Origin: Ichthyophthirius multifiliis | Lineage: Eukaryota; Ciliophora; Oligohymenophorea; Hymenostomatida | Direction of reading: 5' to 3' | NCBI RefSeq assembly: GCF_000220395.1 | Contig: NW_004085967.1 | Coordinates: 62,001-126,000 of the forward strand | Length of the DNA: 64,000 nt | Position numbers and translations under genes: made by a program | The notes under the pieces: model-generated | What the model saw: the letters and a program-made list of their open reading frames with translations, nothing else | What the model was told of the DNA's origin: nothing | The model's database searches: none | Part shown: in pieces, positions 25,532-40,225 of the stretch | How positions within the stretch are numbered: the first letter of the stretch is position 1 | Layout of the letters: the number at the start of each line of letters is the position of its first letter

Positions 25532-26260
25532 TCATTATTCAAAAAAATCTTAGTTTTCTTTAAATTCATTTTTTTCTTATAAATCTTACAATTAAGCTTT
25601 AAGTTTAGATATTTATTATGACATATAAATATAATAAATAATACAAAAGAATAAATATACACTAGTCAATACTAATAATCCTAAAATAATCTCATATGAA
25701 AACACATTAATGTTTTTGCTATCATTTTCACATTAATATTAATTTTAATTTATTTAGCAATATTAATCTACTTTAATCATTATTTTATTAAAAATTTGCT
25801 TATCTGATTTTAATTAATTACATTCGTTTTATTCTTATGAATGGTTATTTTTATACCATTACCCATTGAAATATTATGCACAAACTTCTTTATTACAATA
25901 TATATTTTTATATAAACCCCAAAATAATAAAATATTTAAAAAAAATATAATAAGGTTTATAAATGCAATTAAGTTAAATATTTTTTTTGTACTCTTTTAA
26001 AATTTTTTAAATTAAAGAACTATTTATAAAATAATTCCTATAAAACAAAAAACAATTATTATTATGTATGATTTACTACAGTTTTTAATTATTATCATTA
26101 TATTTTATGTTATATTCAAAATAAAAATCAAAACTGTTATAAAATTGACTATTTTTGATTTTATAGATCCTTCTTCTAGTAATTATAGTTATTAATTTAT
26201 TATTAAAATTTAATTTTATGTTTTAAAATTTAATTTATTAGTTAAACTATTATAACTCAT
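25532..26260 (-). CDS. Tetraspanin-like four-transmembrane protein
   Basis: A single-exon code-6 gene of 242 residues, ATG 26258-26260 to TGA 25532-25534. The topology matches tetraspanins. A cytosolic N-terminus (MSYNSLTNKL..) is followed by TM1 (about 35-57, IVNFITVLIFILNITQNI), a short loop, TM2 (about 65-82, YIIIIVFCFIGIILQIV) and TM3 (about 95-115, IFNLIAFINLIIFFLNILL). Then comes a loop of about 70 residues with five Cys (YCNKEVCAQYF, ECNQL, QYCQIN, YQCEND), TM4 (about 188-212, EIILGLLVLTSVYLFFC) and a charged coiled-coil tail. The canonical CCG motif is absent, so it may be a divergent tetraspanin or an unrelated 4-TM family. The large Cys loop would be outside the cell or luminal. Confidence 0.75.
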
Positions 26261-26451
26261 TATGTGTTTTATATTTTTTTATTAATAAATTATTTTAAAA
26301 AATGATTTATTTTTTTATCTATAAATAATATAAAGGAGAATTATAATTTAATTTTTTTATAACATTAATAAAATATTTTATTCATAAAAATAATATTTAA
26401 AAGTATATAAATAACCAATATAGTACATGAATAATAATAAAAAATATATTT

Positions 26452-26770
26452 TCATTAATTTTATAATAATAAGTTATAGATTACTTTTTATTAATTATAA
26501 TCAAATTACTTAAATTATTCGATTATTTAATTTGCTTTTTATTTTTCTTACTCAGCTAAATAAAATTATTATATTTATTACAATATAAAATATTATGATT
26601 ATCGATTAAAAGATTAAAATTATGATAATAAACCAGAAGATTAAATTCCATTCTCAATTTGATTTAGATTTTAATTTATATTATTATTTTAATGATTAAA
26701 AATATTGCTATTATTAAAATAAATATTATTGTTATTGTTATTGTTATTGTTATTGTTATTGTTATTGTTA

Positions 26771-26807
<37 letters not shown>

Positions 26808-28071
26808 TATTACTATTATTATTACTATTATTATTACTATTATTATTACTATTATTAGTGTTATTATTAGTATAAATATTAGTATAAATAGTATTATTTT
26901 TATTATTATTCATATTTTTTATGTTATCTTTTTAATTATTCAAAAAAATATTTGATTATAATATTTTACCTGTCTCAATATCTTATATGTTAGTTAAAGA
27001 TTAAATTTAGAATATACTATTTTAAAATGTTTATTATTTTTAGTTAATATCATTAGCAATGCTTGGAACAAGTTAATTATTCATATTTTCTTAATTTTAT
27101 ATATTATTATTTGTTTAAAATTAGAAATAGTTTAAATTAAGGCAACTATTTTTTAATTAATAGTCATTAAAAATAAAACTCATATTATTTAAGGTTTTTT
27201 AATCATTTGTATTTTTGTACAACATTTATATATTTTAGAAAGAATTAAAAGTTGGTTAAAACTTAAAATCATTATTTGTTATTTAAGACGAGTTAGCTTA
27301 TATTGAATCTTAAGATATATATGGAATTTATTTTTAACTTTCACAATAATTCTAAATAAATTAAGAAATTTATTATTAGTTTTAATAATCTATTTAATCT
27401 TATTATTTTATTTAATTTGAAAAGTCTTCTATTTAATTTTATTTTTAATTTTTATTTTATTTTTATTCTAAAGATTCTTATTATTTTTAAGAAAAAATTT
27501 TCTCTTAATTTTAAACTTCTTCTCCTTATTCTTCTATAATTTTTAAAGTGTTAATTTCATTAATAAATTTTATTTTTTGTTTTATTTAATGACAAAATCT
27601 ATTTTTCACCATATTTTCGGTTCTACCATTAAATAATTTGGCTATTGATGACCATTTGTTTCCGTATTTTTAGTAACTTTCGATTAATAAATTATCTTCT
27701 TCATCTGTCCATTTTTAGAAATTTAAATTTTTATCAAGTTTATTTAAATATCTATTTCTTATTTATTTACTATTTCTTCCTTTAAAAGCTTAAGAAATAT
27801 AAGACCAATTATATCCATGCTTTTCTACCATTTAAAGTATTTTCTAGTCTTCACTTTAAGTAAAAGGAACTTTATTTTTTCCTTATTTTTAAGATATTCT
27901 TTAGTATCTTTAATAGCAAGAATTATAAGTTTTATCATCTCCTAAACTTTAGGATATTTTTCTAAAATCTCCCTTGTGAAGTTCATAAAGTTTAATTAAT
28001 TATTAATCTTCTTCTCTTTTCCAATGTTTATTTGTGATATTATTACTTTTAGAACTTTATTAATTATCCAT
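26452..28071 (-). CDS. Three-repeat (R1R2R3) MYB transcription factor
   Basis: Animal/plant 3R-MYB-type DNA-binding protein. A single uninterrupted code-6 frame of 539 residues runs from ATG 28069-28071 to TGA 26452-26454. Near the N-terminus are three MYB repeats. R1 is HWKREEDQQLIKLYELH.. ending NSCYQRYQRI. R2 is FTQSEDQKILQMVEKHGYNW.. ending KQIRNRYLNKL. R3 is KWTDEEDNLLIESYQKYGNKW.. ending ENMVKNRFCHQI. The spaced aromatic residues are mostly Trp; R2 starts with Phe, as in many MYBs. The rest is Q/N-rich and includes a long poly-Asn segment encoded by a GTTATT/ATT microsatellite (plus strand), then a short Gln-rich tail. In animals a 3R-MYB (B-MYB) joins MuvB for G2/M gene expression, relevant given the CXC and LIN9 genes in this window. 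Confidence 0.95.
26725..26862. repeat. (GTTATT)n/(ATT)n microsatellite encoding poly-Asn
   Basis: About nine GTTATT units followed by ATT-rich imperfect repeats. On the minus strand it is read AAT AAC AAT AAC, that is poly-Asn, inside the MYB gene. Confidence 0.9.
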
Positions 28072-29090
28072 TTTTTTATTTTTATTTTTAATAATTTTTC
28101 TAATACTTTATTTTATTAATTATATATATAAATATGTAAATATATTTATATTAATATTTTGCATTTAAAAAAAAATAAAATATAATTTTAAGATTTTATT
28201 TATTTATTTTTTCTTAATACGTTTTCTTCCATTTGTGCTTAAATTTTCTATTTTTATATTATTTAATAATAACTATTTTTTTAAAAAAAATATCTCGTTT
28301 TTATAAATATTAATATTATTATATGTTTTTTTTTTTTACATTTAACTAATTAGTGAATACTCAAAAAATAAATTTTTATAACTAATTATTTTAATTGACA
28401 TAAATAACTGAAATGAAATAGAAAAATATGTATTTTTTATATTTAAAATATTATTTAATATTCAAAGAATTAAGTTTCTAAAAATATATAATTTTGAAAA
28501 AAAAAAAAAAAAATAACATTAAAAAAAGTAAACCAAAAATAATATTATTTAAATAATATATATAATTAATATTAATTTATTATAAAACAAATTATTTAAT
28601 ATTTATTTATTAATATATTAATTTAAAATTATTTAATATAAATTATTTTAAAATATTTAAAATAGATTCTTAATTTTAAATATCATATAAAGTATATTTA
28701 ATTAATTTAGTAAACTAAATCTTGTTTTCAATTGTATTATCAATATTTTTAGAAATATATTTTTTATTTAAATAAAGTCAAAAGCTAAATTTATAATAAT
28801 AATTTTATTTTATTTGTTTTATCCTCGTTAATTATAATAATATAAATATTTAATTTTCTTAAAAAAAAATAAAATCTACATTATTTATTTTTGTTAAAAA
28901 AAAATAAAATATAAATATTAATTTAAACATAAATATAAAATATAATTTCTTATAATATCAGTTAATATTTTTTAATTAATTATTTATTTATTTTTTCTAA
29001 ATAAGAAATATAAATGGATATAAAAAATATTTATTTTTAATTATTATATCATTTTTTTATTTAATATAATATATACTTTCTATCCTTATA
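28072..29090. other. Intergenic
   Basis: About 1 kb between the MYB gene start and the 3' end of the next minus-strand gene. A short minus-strand stretch near 28.2-28.3 kb (ATG giving MEENVLRKNKQ) looks slightly codon-like but is too short to call. Confidence 0.5.
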
Positions 29091-29835
29091 TCATATTTAC
29101 TCTAATTTTTTATTTAATTTATCCAAGTGATTGAAAAGTTCTTTATCATTCTAACAAACAAACGAATCTTTAAAAACAATTTAAAGTTCAATAATATCAT
29201 CTTAAGTAATTTTATGATCTAATTTTCCATTTTTTATAATTTAGCATAATGCAACTTATATTTATTTTGATTTTTCAAAATTTATTCTTTTTTACATATA
29301 AAAATTTAAAACTTAAACTAGTCTTATTATGCTACTCAAATTAATAATTTATTCAATTTTTTAATATTCATTTGAAAATCTATATTCAAGCATATCTAAA
29401 ATTCTTAAAGGTATTCCGATATCAATATTTTAATCAATAAAAATCATTGATTCTAAAATAATACTTGCACTCTCTAAATCGATAATATCGGTCTCACTTT
29501 TTCTATAAATAGCATCTTCAATTCTATTATTTTTTTTAAAAAAGTTTAGTTTAAAATATCTTTTTTATTAAATATAAAAAAAACCTTTTATATTAAGAAA
29601 GATTCATAAAATCATTATCCTAAATAATAGTTAAAATTTTAGCTAAAGAACTCCATTTTAAATTATCAACTACTTATTCTTCATTTACATCATCAGCAAA
29701 CTCATTTTATTAAAGCATTTTATCATATACAGCAATATCTTTAATTAAGAAAGTATTTATTATTTTAAAAATCAAAGAACTTACTTCTGTATTTATTAAA
29801 AATTTATAATATAATATAATTAATTAAATATTATT

Positions 29836-29892
<57 letters not shown>

Positions 29893-30719
29893 AAATATAT
29901 TAACCTTTGTCTTATTCAGATATTGTAATAGAATAAATACAAAAAGCTATATCGGCTAAATTGTTAGGATTTTAATCTTTAAATATTTCATATTATTTAT
30001 TTTAGATAATTTTTTTAAAGCTATTCATTTCTTCACATTTAATATTTCTTATTTATTTTAACATATATACTCCTTATATAAAAGCTTATACATTATCTTA
30101 TGTTTTAGGTATCGAGTATTCAATTTAATCTTAATTATCTAAAATAAAATCACCTTTACTTAAATTGCATTTAATGTCTTACAATATATATAATATATGT
30201 AAATATATATTAGGATTTATTTATTTTTAATTATTAATTATGTAATTAATTATCTCATTCCATACTTATGTTTCAACTATCCCTGAATAAGAAAGATATT
30301 ATGCTAATTCTAATATATGATATTGATTTAATTTATTTTCTCTAATTATTTTCGAAGTTTAACTCAGAAGCTTTTAAAATAGCATTCCTACATAATTGAT
30401 TTCTACAGATAATTTTTGTTTATTTTCAGTTTTTTTTAAAAAAAAGATATATAAAATTAATACATAGACGATTGGCAAATAATTAACGGTATGTAATAAG
30501 AATAATTTTTCCAATTTCGCTATTTTTTTAATATTAAGATTATTCCATAAAGTTAATAATAATTTTATCAGTATTAAATTATAATTGTTAATCGTTAAAA
30601 GATTCATTTTAGTTGAGATAATTGGTGAAAGAAAATTAAAAGCATATAGGTTTAAATCTTAAAGATTTAAAAATATTGTTTATTAGAATAGTACGTTGGA
30701 GATTTAATATTTTTATCAT
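29091..30719 (-). CDS. Probable mitochondrial helical protein, unknown family
   Basis: Not assigned. ATG 30717-30719 gives MIKILNLQRTILINNIFKSL, an Arg/Lys-rich amphipathic start typical of a mitochondrial presequence. A 61-nt intron follows LFANRL and restores the frame to NYVGMLFQKLLSQTSKIIRE. The body is all-helical: YHILELAQYLSYSGIVETQV, NPNIYLHILYILQDIK, FIQGVYMLKQIRNIKCEEM. A second intron holds an (AT)n run (29840-29887), and a third is about 60 nt. The C-terminal exon (LESASIILESMIFIDQ, LRILDMLEYRFSN, KNGKLDHKITQDD) ends at TGA 29091-29093. Repeated helix pairs resemble FASTK-like or helical-repeat RNA-binding proteins of mitochondria, but no RAP domain was seen. An ATG at 30605-30607 opens a different frame and is not the start. 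Confidence 0.7.
29840..29887. repeat. (AT)n tract inside an intron
   Basis: Some 20 AT dinucleotides within the second intron of the mitochondrial-protein gene. Confidence 0.8.
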
Positions 30720-31270
30720 TATATTTTAAATTATTAATAAGAATTTTTTTTATATATATTATTAATATAAAACTATTTTTGATTTAACAAAAAATTTATA
30801 TATATATTTTATTATTAGTTTTTAACTTTATTTATTATTTTTATAATAATGTAATTTTTTAATAAAATATTAAAAAAAAAAAGTAATGAGGATATAAAAT
30901 ATAAAATATAGAAAAAAATATATTATAAATAAAAAATTAATATATATAAAAAATATAAATTAAAATAAATTAATATATATAAATAAATATAAAAAATAAT
31001 ATATATATATATATATATATTAATATTAATATATATTAATAAAATTATATATATATGATAATAATTTTTATTCATAAATCTATTTTATAATATTTTTATT
31101 AATCTTATTTTTTTTAGAGTTTTCTTAATTTAATTATATTTATATTATATATAAATATATTTTATTTTTTTATATAATTACTAAAGTTTATTTAATATTA
31201 TTTTCTATTATTTTTGTAAATTTTATGTTTTCTTATTTTTCTTCATATAATATTATTCATATACTAATTA
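30720..31270. other. Intergenic with (AT)n
   Basis: A/T sequence with AT dinucleotide runs near 30.99-31.02 kb. No gene supported. Confidence 0.6.
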
Positions 31271-31615
31271 TCAATTTACTAATTTTTATTTATTAATCAT
31301 AAATATCCCTATTTATTATTTTATAAATATTTATTAATTTAGTTATATTTACATTTATTCAATAATAAGTAAAGCTACCATATTAACTGTAATACTTTAT
31401 AATGCTTAATTACTTTATTCAAGTTCTTAATTACAATAATTGCATTTAAATTGAAGTTTATTGAATACATGAGTTTAAATACATTATTTACAAAAAGAAT
31501 GACTACAAGGTAGGACTAATGGAATTCTCTAATCTTAGTTATATCTTTCTTTGCATCTATAGCATATTAGGCATTTATATGATTAACCTTTTTAAATTTA
31601 TAATTATTAATCCAT
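31271..31615 (-). CDS. Small RING-finger protein (putative E3 ubiquitin ligase)
   Basis: A single-exon code-6 gene of 114 residues, ATG 31613-31615 to TGA 31271-31273. The RING is complete: CYRCKERY, then PLVLPCSHSFCKQCIQTHV, then FKCNYCNQEL (Cys-Cys, Cys-His-Cys-Cys, Cys-Cys). The C-terminus is short and moderately hydrophobic (TVNMVALLIIEQMQI). It would act as a minimal E3 binding an E2; the substrate is unknown. N-terminal start MDQQLQIQKGQSYKC fits directly before the RING. Confidence 0.85.
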
Positions 31616-32005
31616 TTATATTTTTTTTTATTTTTTATTTTTTTAATTTAGTAATAATATTTATTAGCTTATTTGCTAATTTATACTTTTAATAAAATAC
31701 TCTATTATAAAAAGTATTATATTATTATTTTAAGTTAAGTACAAACTATTTATCTATATTTTTAAATCAAAAATTTATTTTCACTTAAATTATTATTATT
31801 TTTAAAAAAATATTGCTTTCGAAAAATTGCTTTTATATATTTACATAATATTATGTTTTGTTTTATTCAAAATTACATTTTTTATTGTAAAATAATATAT
31901 TTATAAAAAAATTTTGTTAGGTTTTAAAAAAAATAATTTTTGAAATTTAAATATTATAAAAAATTAAAATTAAAATTTATAATAATAAATACAATTTCAA
32001 AACAA
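31616..32005. other. Intergenic, divergent promoters
   Basis: About 390 bp between the RING gene and the RING-H2 gene, A/T only, no identified motif. Confidence 0.6.
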
Positions 32006-33134
32006 ATGGATTTATTTTAAGAAAACCAAAATGTAAAAAAAAATTAATAGTATTTCATTTTTTTATATTTAAATCTAAATTAGAACAATTCAGAAATTAA
32101 AATTGATGATATTTTATTACACAATCTTAGAAAAAGTAAATTATTTTAAGATGATTTCGACTTGAATTACTATTCAGTTTAAAAAAATGATACATTATTT
32201 GATTAATAATTGATAATAAATTAAAAATAATATAATTAGGAAAAAATAATTTTTAAAAGCGTCGATGATACTAAATAAAATAATCCATTTAATATTGATA
32301 TAAGAAAATAAATTTTAAATTAAAATAATAAATAAAAGATATTAGAATAATAAAATTAAAGATAATAAGGAAAAACATAGTCTAAAACATAATACAATTA
32401 GTAAATATTTAAAGATGATTTCTTTTTGAATAATTTATAAAATAATAAAAATTAAAATAATATAAGCAATTTTAAATAAAGTTATGATAATTTTATTAAT
32501 AATAATAATAAAAACATTAATAATTAAAAGGAAACGAAATAAAAAACCGTATAAAATTAATCAAAACTAAAACAAAAAATCTCAATTTCAAAAGCTAGTG
32601 ATTAAAATTCTTGTTTTTTTAAAGATGATAAAATAAAAGAAAGAAATAACAAATTTAAAAATCCTATATAAATTTAAAATAATAGAAACTTAAAGAATAG
32701 TAAAGAAGATATTAATCATATAAATAAAAGTAAATCTAAAATGATAAATGAAATTAAATAAAATTAAATAATTAGTAAATCAATTAAAGTTTAAAAATGC
32801 CAAAAATATAGAATAAATACTAATGAATAAGTTCATAAATCTAGTATTTAAATTAATTTATAAAAATCAAAAATCTTAAATTAAAATAATTCTTGTAAAT
32901 CTAAAAATTAAATAAATAAATATTAACATGATTATTGCATCTTTTGTAAATTGAAAATTTAAATTAATGATTAAATTAAAAAATCTATAAAATGCTTTCA
33001 CAAAGCACATTTAGTTAATTAAAATATTAATTTTCTATAAAATTTTTTTCTTTAATATTTTTTTTTTAATATAGTTATGTTCCAAAGAAGATAAAGAATT
33101 AAGATGTATTATTTGCTATCCGTATAAATAATGA
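32006..33134 (+). CDS. Asn/Gln/Lys-rich protein with C-terminal RING-H2 finger
   Basis: Probable E3 ubiquitin ligase. ATG 32006 gives MDLFQENQN, an intron of about 70 nt follows, then a long K/N/Q/S-rich disordered region (SEIKIDDILLHNLRKSKLF, KISISKASDQNSCFFKDD). The C-terminal RING-H2 is split by a second intron that starts GTTAATTAAA and ends AATATAG. Spliced, it reads YCIFCKLKIQIND.., KCFHKAHLLC and LRCIICYPYKQ. The spacing is C-x2-C, C-x-H-x2-H-x2-C, C-x2-C, fitting C3H2C3 RING-H2. The stop is TGA 33132-33134, 540 bp upstream of the MAP kinase gene. Confidence 0.8.
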
Positions 33135-33675
33135 CTATGTTTTTATAGATATAAATATATTTCTATCAAAATTGTCTATAAAAACTAAATATTCATATTT
33201 ATATTTATTATTAATTAATAAAATAATATAATATGTATATAACCTAAATTAAACTAAGAAATTATATATTTTATAAAAATATGTAATTATAATATTTAAT
33301 ATAATAATAGAAATGGAAAAAAAACAAACCAGAAAATTTTTGATATTAAAATTTGAAATTAATATATATTTTATTTAAAAATATAAATTTTAAAATTATT
33401 TCAACTTCTATTTTAAAAAATAATTAATCAAAATTATTAAATAAAAAGTAAAAACAGTAAACATACAAATTATTTTTAATTTGAAAAAAATAATAAATAA
33501 ATTAAAATAAAATCAAAAATGTATTTATATAAATTTATATTTATATATATAAACATAAAATTAAAAGTATATGAATTTTATTTATATATAAATAATAATA
33601 ATTACAAATAATAAAAAATAATAAAAAACTTATTTTTTTAAAAAAAAAAAAAAAAAAAACCAAAAACCAGAAAAA
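33135..33675. other. Intergenic
   Basis: About 540 bp of A/T, with a long poly-A tract just before the MAP kinase start codon. No element recognised. Confidence 0.6.
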
Positions 33676-36181
<2,506 letters not shown>

Positions 36182-36422
36182 AAATTATAATATATAAATA
36201 TTTTTTATTTATAAAATTGTTTATTAAAAAAAAAAATAATATAAAAATAATTTTTCTACTAATTTTATTTGTTATTATATATTTTTTTTTAATTTTTTTT
36301 TTTTTTTTAAATAAAAAAAATAATAAATAAAAAAAATTAAACATAAAAATAACAATTTATAATTCATTAAAAAAAATAAAATTATTTAATACTTATTATA
36401 TATATGAAAAAAAATTAAAATC

Positions 36423-37004
36423 TCAATCTTATTTAGCTTCTTCAGCTTTTCTTTAAAGTTCATCAAGCTATTCTTAATATTTCTTTTTGATAGCATCAAA
36501 AACAGGTTTATTTTCTTCCATAATTTTCCTTTAATTTTCAGGAGAAAGATCCTCTTCTGTGATTCCCCATTTTTCTTTGAAATTTTTAATTTATTCTTCA
36601 GTAGTTCCACAGAAAAGAGGAATTTGTAAAGTAACATTACATATTTTTCTAAATTTTTTTATATCCAAGAAAAATCCTGCATCTAACAATGGTGCGAGCT
36701 TTTTAGCGTTCTCCTTAATATCAGAAGTATTGAATTACTTAAAAAGTTCATATGATTTTTCATCTATATGATCTTTCAAAATATCAGATTCAAAAGGGAA
36801 TTTATAGTTCATACTGCTTTCTTCATAATCATGTACTTACATAAATTTTAATATAAATTTTAAAGAATCTGATGATAATTCAACAGGAATTATTTCATCA
36901 AAGTTTGGTGCATTTTTTATCCAGATACTTAAATTTATTATTTTATGATCAAATTCTATTATTTCACCGTCTTTACTTTTAAGTTTTATTGGTTGATTAT
37001 CCAT
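36423..37004 (-). CDS. SKP1: SKP1-like protein
   Basis: Homologue of SKP1, the adaptor linking F-box proteins to cullin-1 in SCF ubiquitin ligases. A single-exon gene of 193 residues, ATG 37002-37004 to TGA 36423-36425. N-terminal BTB/POZ fold: MDNQPIKLKSKDGEIIEFD.., VELSSDSLKFILKFMQVHDY. C-terminal SKP1 dimerisation/F-box-binding part: LLDAGFFLDIKKFRKICN, FCGTTEEQIKNFKEKWGI, TEEDLSPENQRK. It is longer than human SKP1 (163 residues) because of a charged helical extension (FDAIKKKYQEQLDELQRK). Ciliates often have several divergent SKP1 paralogues, so the exact role is inferred. The two RING genes about 4-5 kb away are unlikely to be partners on present evidence. Confidence 0.88.
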
Positions 37005-37414
37005 ATTTAATTTTTTTTTTTTAATAATTAATAAGAAAATAAAAAAAAATTATAAATAAATAGATATATTTATTTATAAAATAAATTATTTTTTATTTAT
37101 AAAAAATGCTGTATCAAATATATATTATTACATAATTAATTATGAATTATTTCAATAGAATATTAAATAAATATAATATTATAAAATATTAAAAATTATA
37201 TATATATATTTATATATTTATATATTTATATATGTATATATTTCTCTTAATTATTTATTATGTAATAAATTTATATTTGCTATCTAAAAATAATAACCTT
37301 TTTTTATGTATTTAATTTAATTAAAATTCAAGATAAAAATTAATTTTTTTTTTTATATAAGTTTTTTTTTTTATATTTATACTTATAATTTTTTTAATTC
37401 TGAATTTTTTTTTA
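37005..37414. other. Intergenic
   Basis: About 410 bp of A/T between two minus-strand genes, with short (AT) and (TTTATA) runs. No other feature. Confidence 0.6.
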
Positions 37415-38086
37415 TCATTTTATAATCATTTTTTCAAAAGAAGTAATTCCTCTAGTAAGCAATATTATTATTACACTTACGTTATCACTTCCTCTTCTTT
37501 ATAATTTACTTTAATTGACTGCATCTAAACATAATTATCTTGCTACTTTTTAAGGATCCTAGATAAAATATATTAAATTATTTATATTTTATAAATTTTA
37601 ACTTATTCAGTAATAGGATATTCTGTTAATCTTTCTCTAACCATATTTATTATTTCTTAATTACTATAAATATCAAATAACCCATCACATCCCATAACTA
37701 TAAATTCATCTTATAAAAAATCAATATCCCAAATTCTAACCTATATTCTTTTTAAAAAAAAATATAAAGTAAAATTTAAATTTACATCAGGTGTAGCTAT
37801 AATAATATCTTTATCACCAGTTTATTCTTTTTTAAATACAAAATCTCCAAATGCTCTACTTACAGCTAATTTTTTATTTACTCTCCCACTATCTACTGTT
37901 CCACCAGCATTCAAAATCCTTTCTCTTTCAGATTCTAAATACTATATAAAAAAAAAATATAAAATAAGATTTCAAATAATATATAGATATATTTTTTTAA
38001 AAAGTTTTTTATTTAAATAGTATCATAGCAAATATTTACATAAAATTAATAAATGATAAAGTTTTTTTTTTAATAAAAAATTAATA

Positions 38087-38135
<49 letters not shown>

Positions 38136-39527
38136 TTTTTTAAATAATAACCGGTTTATGATCTACTGAAAGTTAAACTGCTTAACCGTTTCTACTTAAA
38201 ATAGCTCTACAATCTCCCGTATTTGATGTTATTATTTTATTTCCAAAAATAAAAGTTATTATTCCTGCACTACCACTATCAACATAATTGTTATCTTATA
38301 AAATTTATCTTTATCTTTCAAAAAATTCTTAATCAATTCCTTATACTGTCTAATAAATTAAAATTTGATTATAAAAAATGTATTTTAATTATTTATAATT
38401 TACTTCTACAATTTTTTTCGATATATATTCATAAAAAGTATTAGTTTCATCTAAACAATCATCATTATTTAAATTTTCTTTAAATTTTTCAGAAAAATTT
38501 TCACATAAAAACTATGAACATTATTCACCTCCATGTCTTTATATATTTTTTTTTATTTAAAAAAAAAAAAAAACCCATCAAAAACAGCAAAATATGACAT
38601 AGAGAAATACTTAGAAAGATAAATATTTTATTAAGCTTAATATCTATCTTCCATAGTAATTCTAGTTCCCCTATCACACCACATTCCAGTATTAAATCTT
38701 TAAATTTAAAAATCTAATTGGCCCATATTTATTATATCATCAGGTTATAATTTATATCTTCCTCCAGGAAGTAATTTTACATAAACTTAACCAGGAGCTT
38801 TCGGAGATACATAAAGAAAATACTTTTTTTGAAAAAAAGAAATATACATTTCTAAATTACTAGAACAATCTACTCCGAATTTATCCATACCTCTAACTTC
38901 AAATAGCTCACTTCTTTTGTTTATAATAGCACCTGACCATCTTACTTTTGCGAAAATTTCTTTTTCTTCCTAGTATTTTTTGGTTATATAGTATTTTTAT
39001 TATGTTTACTTCTGAATCTTTTCCAATGGTTTCGATTTCTAATGTTTTTGGTCTTTCGTCTTCTATTTTTTTGTTTTTTCTCAATATTTTAAATAATAAT
39101 TAATAAAACCAGAAAAATCTATTCCAATATTATCTTTTGCTTATTTAAATCTTTCTTTTTCTTCATCATCTTCAAAAATACCATCTATAGATTCTGGTGT
39201 TAGATTTTTAATATCTTTTAATGTTTTAACATTATATTCTTTTAAATTTTTTATTTAATATTTTAATTCTATTCTAGCAAGCCATTCAACTACTATATCA
39301 AAATTATCTTCCTCTTTTTATATTTTGTTGTTGTTGTTGTTGTTTTTTTTTTTTTTAAGAAAAAAAATAAATAAAAAAAATGAACCTATTAATCTAAATA
39401 CATATTATTAATCTTCAATTCTAAATATCATATCATTTTCAATTGAAATAAAATTTCCTGCTCTTGCTTTAATCCATGTCCCTTATTTTTTATTAATAAT
39501 TTTTTTTTTAAAAAAAAATAAAAATAT

Positions 39528-39586
<59 letters not shown>

Positions 39587-39994
39587 AAATATTTTATTAT
39601 ATTTGAACCTTTTTCTGATTACATATCTTATATTATATATGAATATTCATCATTTTCATCTTATTAATAATTTATTTTTGCGTGAATTGGTGAAAGGCCT
39701 GCATTTTCAATATATAGAGTATAGTCTTATTATGGATCACTTCCTATAACTTCCCCTTCTTCAGTTAAATTTAAATAAATAAAATTTCCTGCAAAAGGTC
39801 CTTCAATACATCTTAATATATAATCTGTTACTAAATCATTGATATTTTCTATAAATAAGTTAATTGTTTAAAACAAAATTTGAATAAAAAAAAATATAAA
39901 AAATACAAGATGGAACATCATTTTAAAATCTTTCTTATATTAAATCAGCAACAATATCTTAGTTTTAATTATTATTTTAACTATTACTTTGCAT
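37415..39994 (-). CDS. FHA-SAM-FHA-PP2C fusion protein phosphatase
   Basis: Serine/threonine phosphatase of the PP2C (PPM) family with phosphopeptide-reader modules at its N-terminus. ATG 39992-39994 starts MQSNSQNNNQNQDIVAD. An FHA domain follows (GEVIGSDPQQDYTLYIENAG, LSPIHAKINY, GTWIKARAG, IFRIEDQQYVFRL). Then comes a SAM-like helical domain (VVEWLARIELKYQIKN, LTPESIDGIFEDDEE), and a second FHA-like module (FGVDCSSNLEMYISF, LPGGRYKLQPDDIINMG). The PP2C domain has TRITMEDRYQ, YFAVFDGHGG, NTGDCRAILSRNG, LSVDHKPV, AVSRAFGDF, FIVMGCDGLFDI and GSDNVSVIIILL, ending at TGA 37415-37417. Metal-binding Asp residues are all visible. About nine short introns, one holding (AT)n at 39537-39584. Exon edges are approximate but every block above is in frame. 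Confidence 0.9.
39537..39584. repeat. (AT)n tract inside an intron
   Basis: About 23 AT dinucleotides inside an intron of the FHA-PP2C gene, flanked by the exon ending in EKGSN and the one starting GTWIKA. Confidence 0.85.
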
Positions 39995-40225
39995 CTATAT
40001 ATATATTTTAATTATATATAATATTTATGTATATATAAAAAATTAATTCTTATTTTAATTTCACGAATATTATTTATATATAAATATATATATTTATTGC
40101 TGTATTTAATATAAAATAATAAAACTTATATTTATTTAATTTTTTAAGTTTATCAATTTTTTGTTTTGTTTTTTGCTTTAAAAAAATGATATTTTATTTA
40201 AAGTATTTTTTAAAATAATATATCA
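39995..40225. other. Intergenic
   Basis: About 230 bp of A/T between the FHA-PP2C start and the RPA1 stop, both on the minus strand. Confidence 0.6.

Noticed and set aside
25915-25925. AACCCCAA string, considered as a telomerase RNA template or internal telomere repeat
   Set aside because: Only one copy, no flanking telomerase RNA stems, and it lies inside the coding sequence of the tetraspanin-like gene.
30374-30607. Minus-strand ORF starting MNLLTINNYN
   Set aside because: The true start is ATG 30717-30719 in another frame, giving a presequence-like N-terminus that splices in frame to the rest of the gene.
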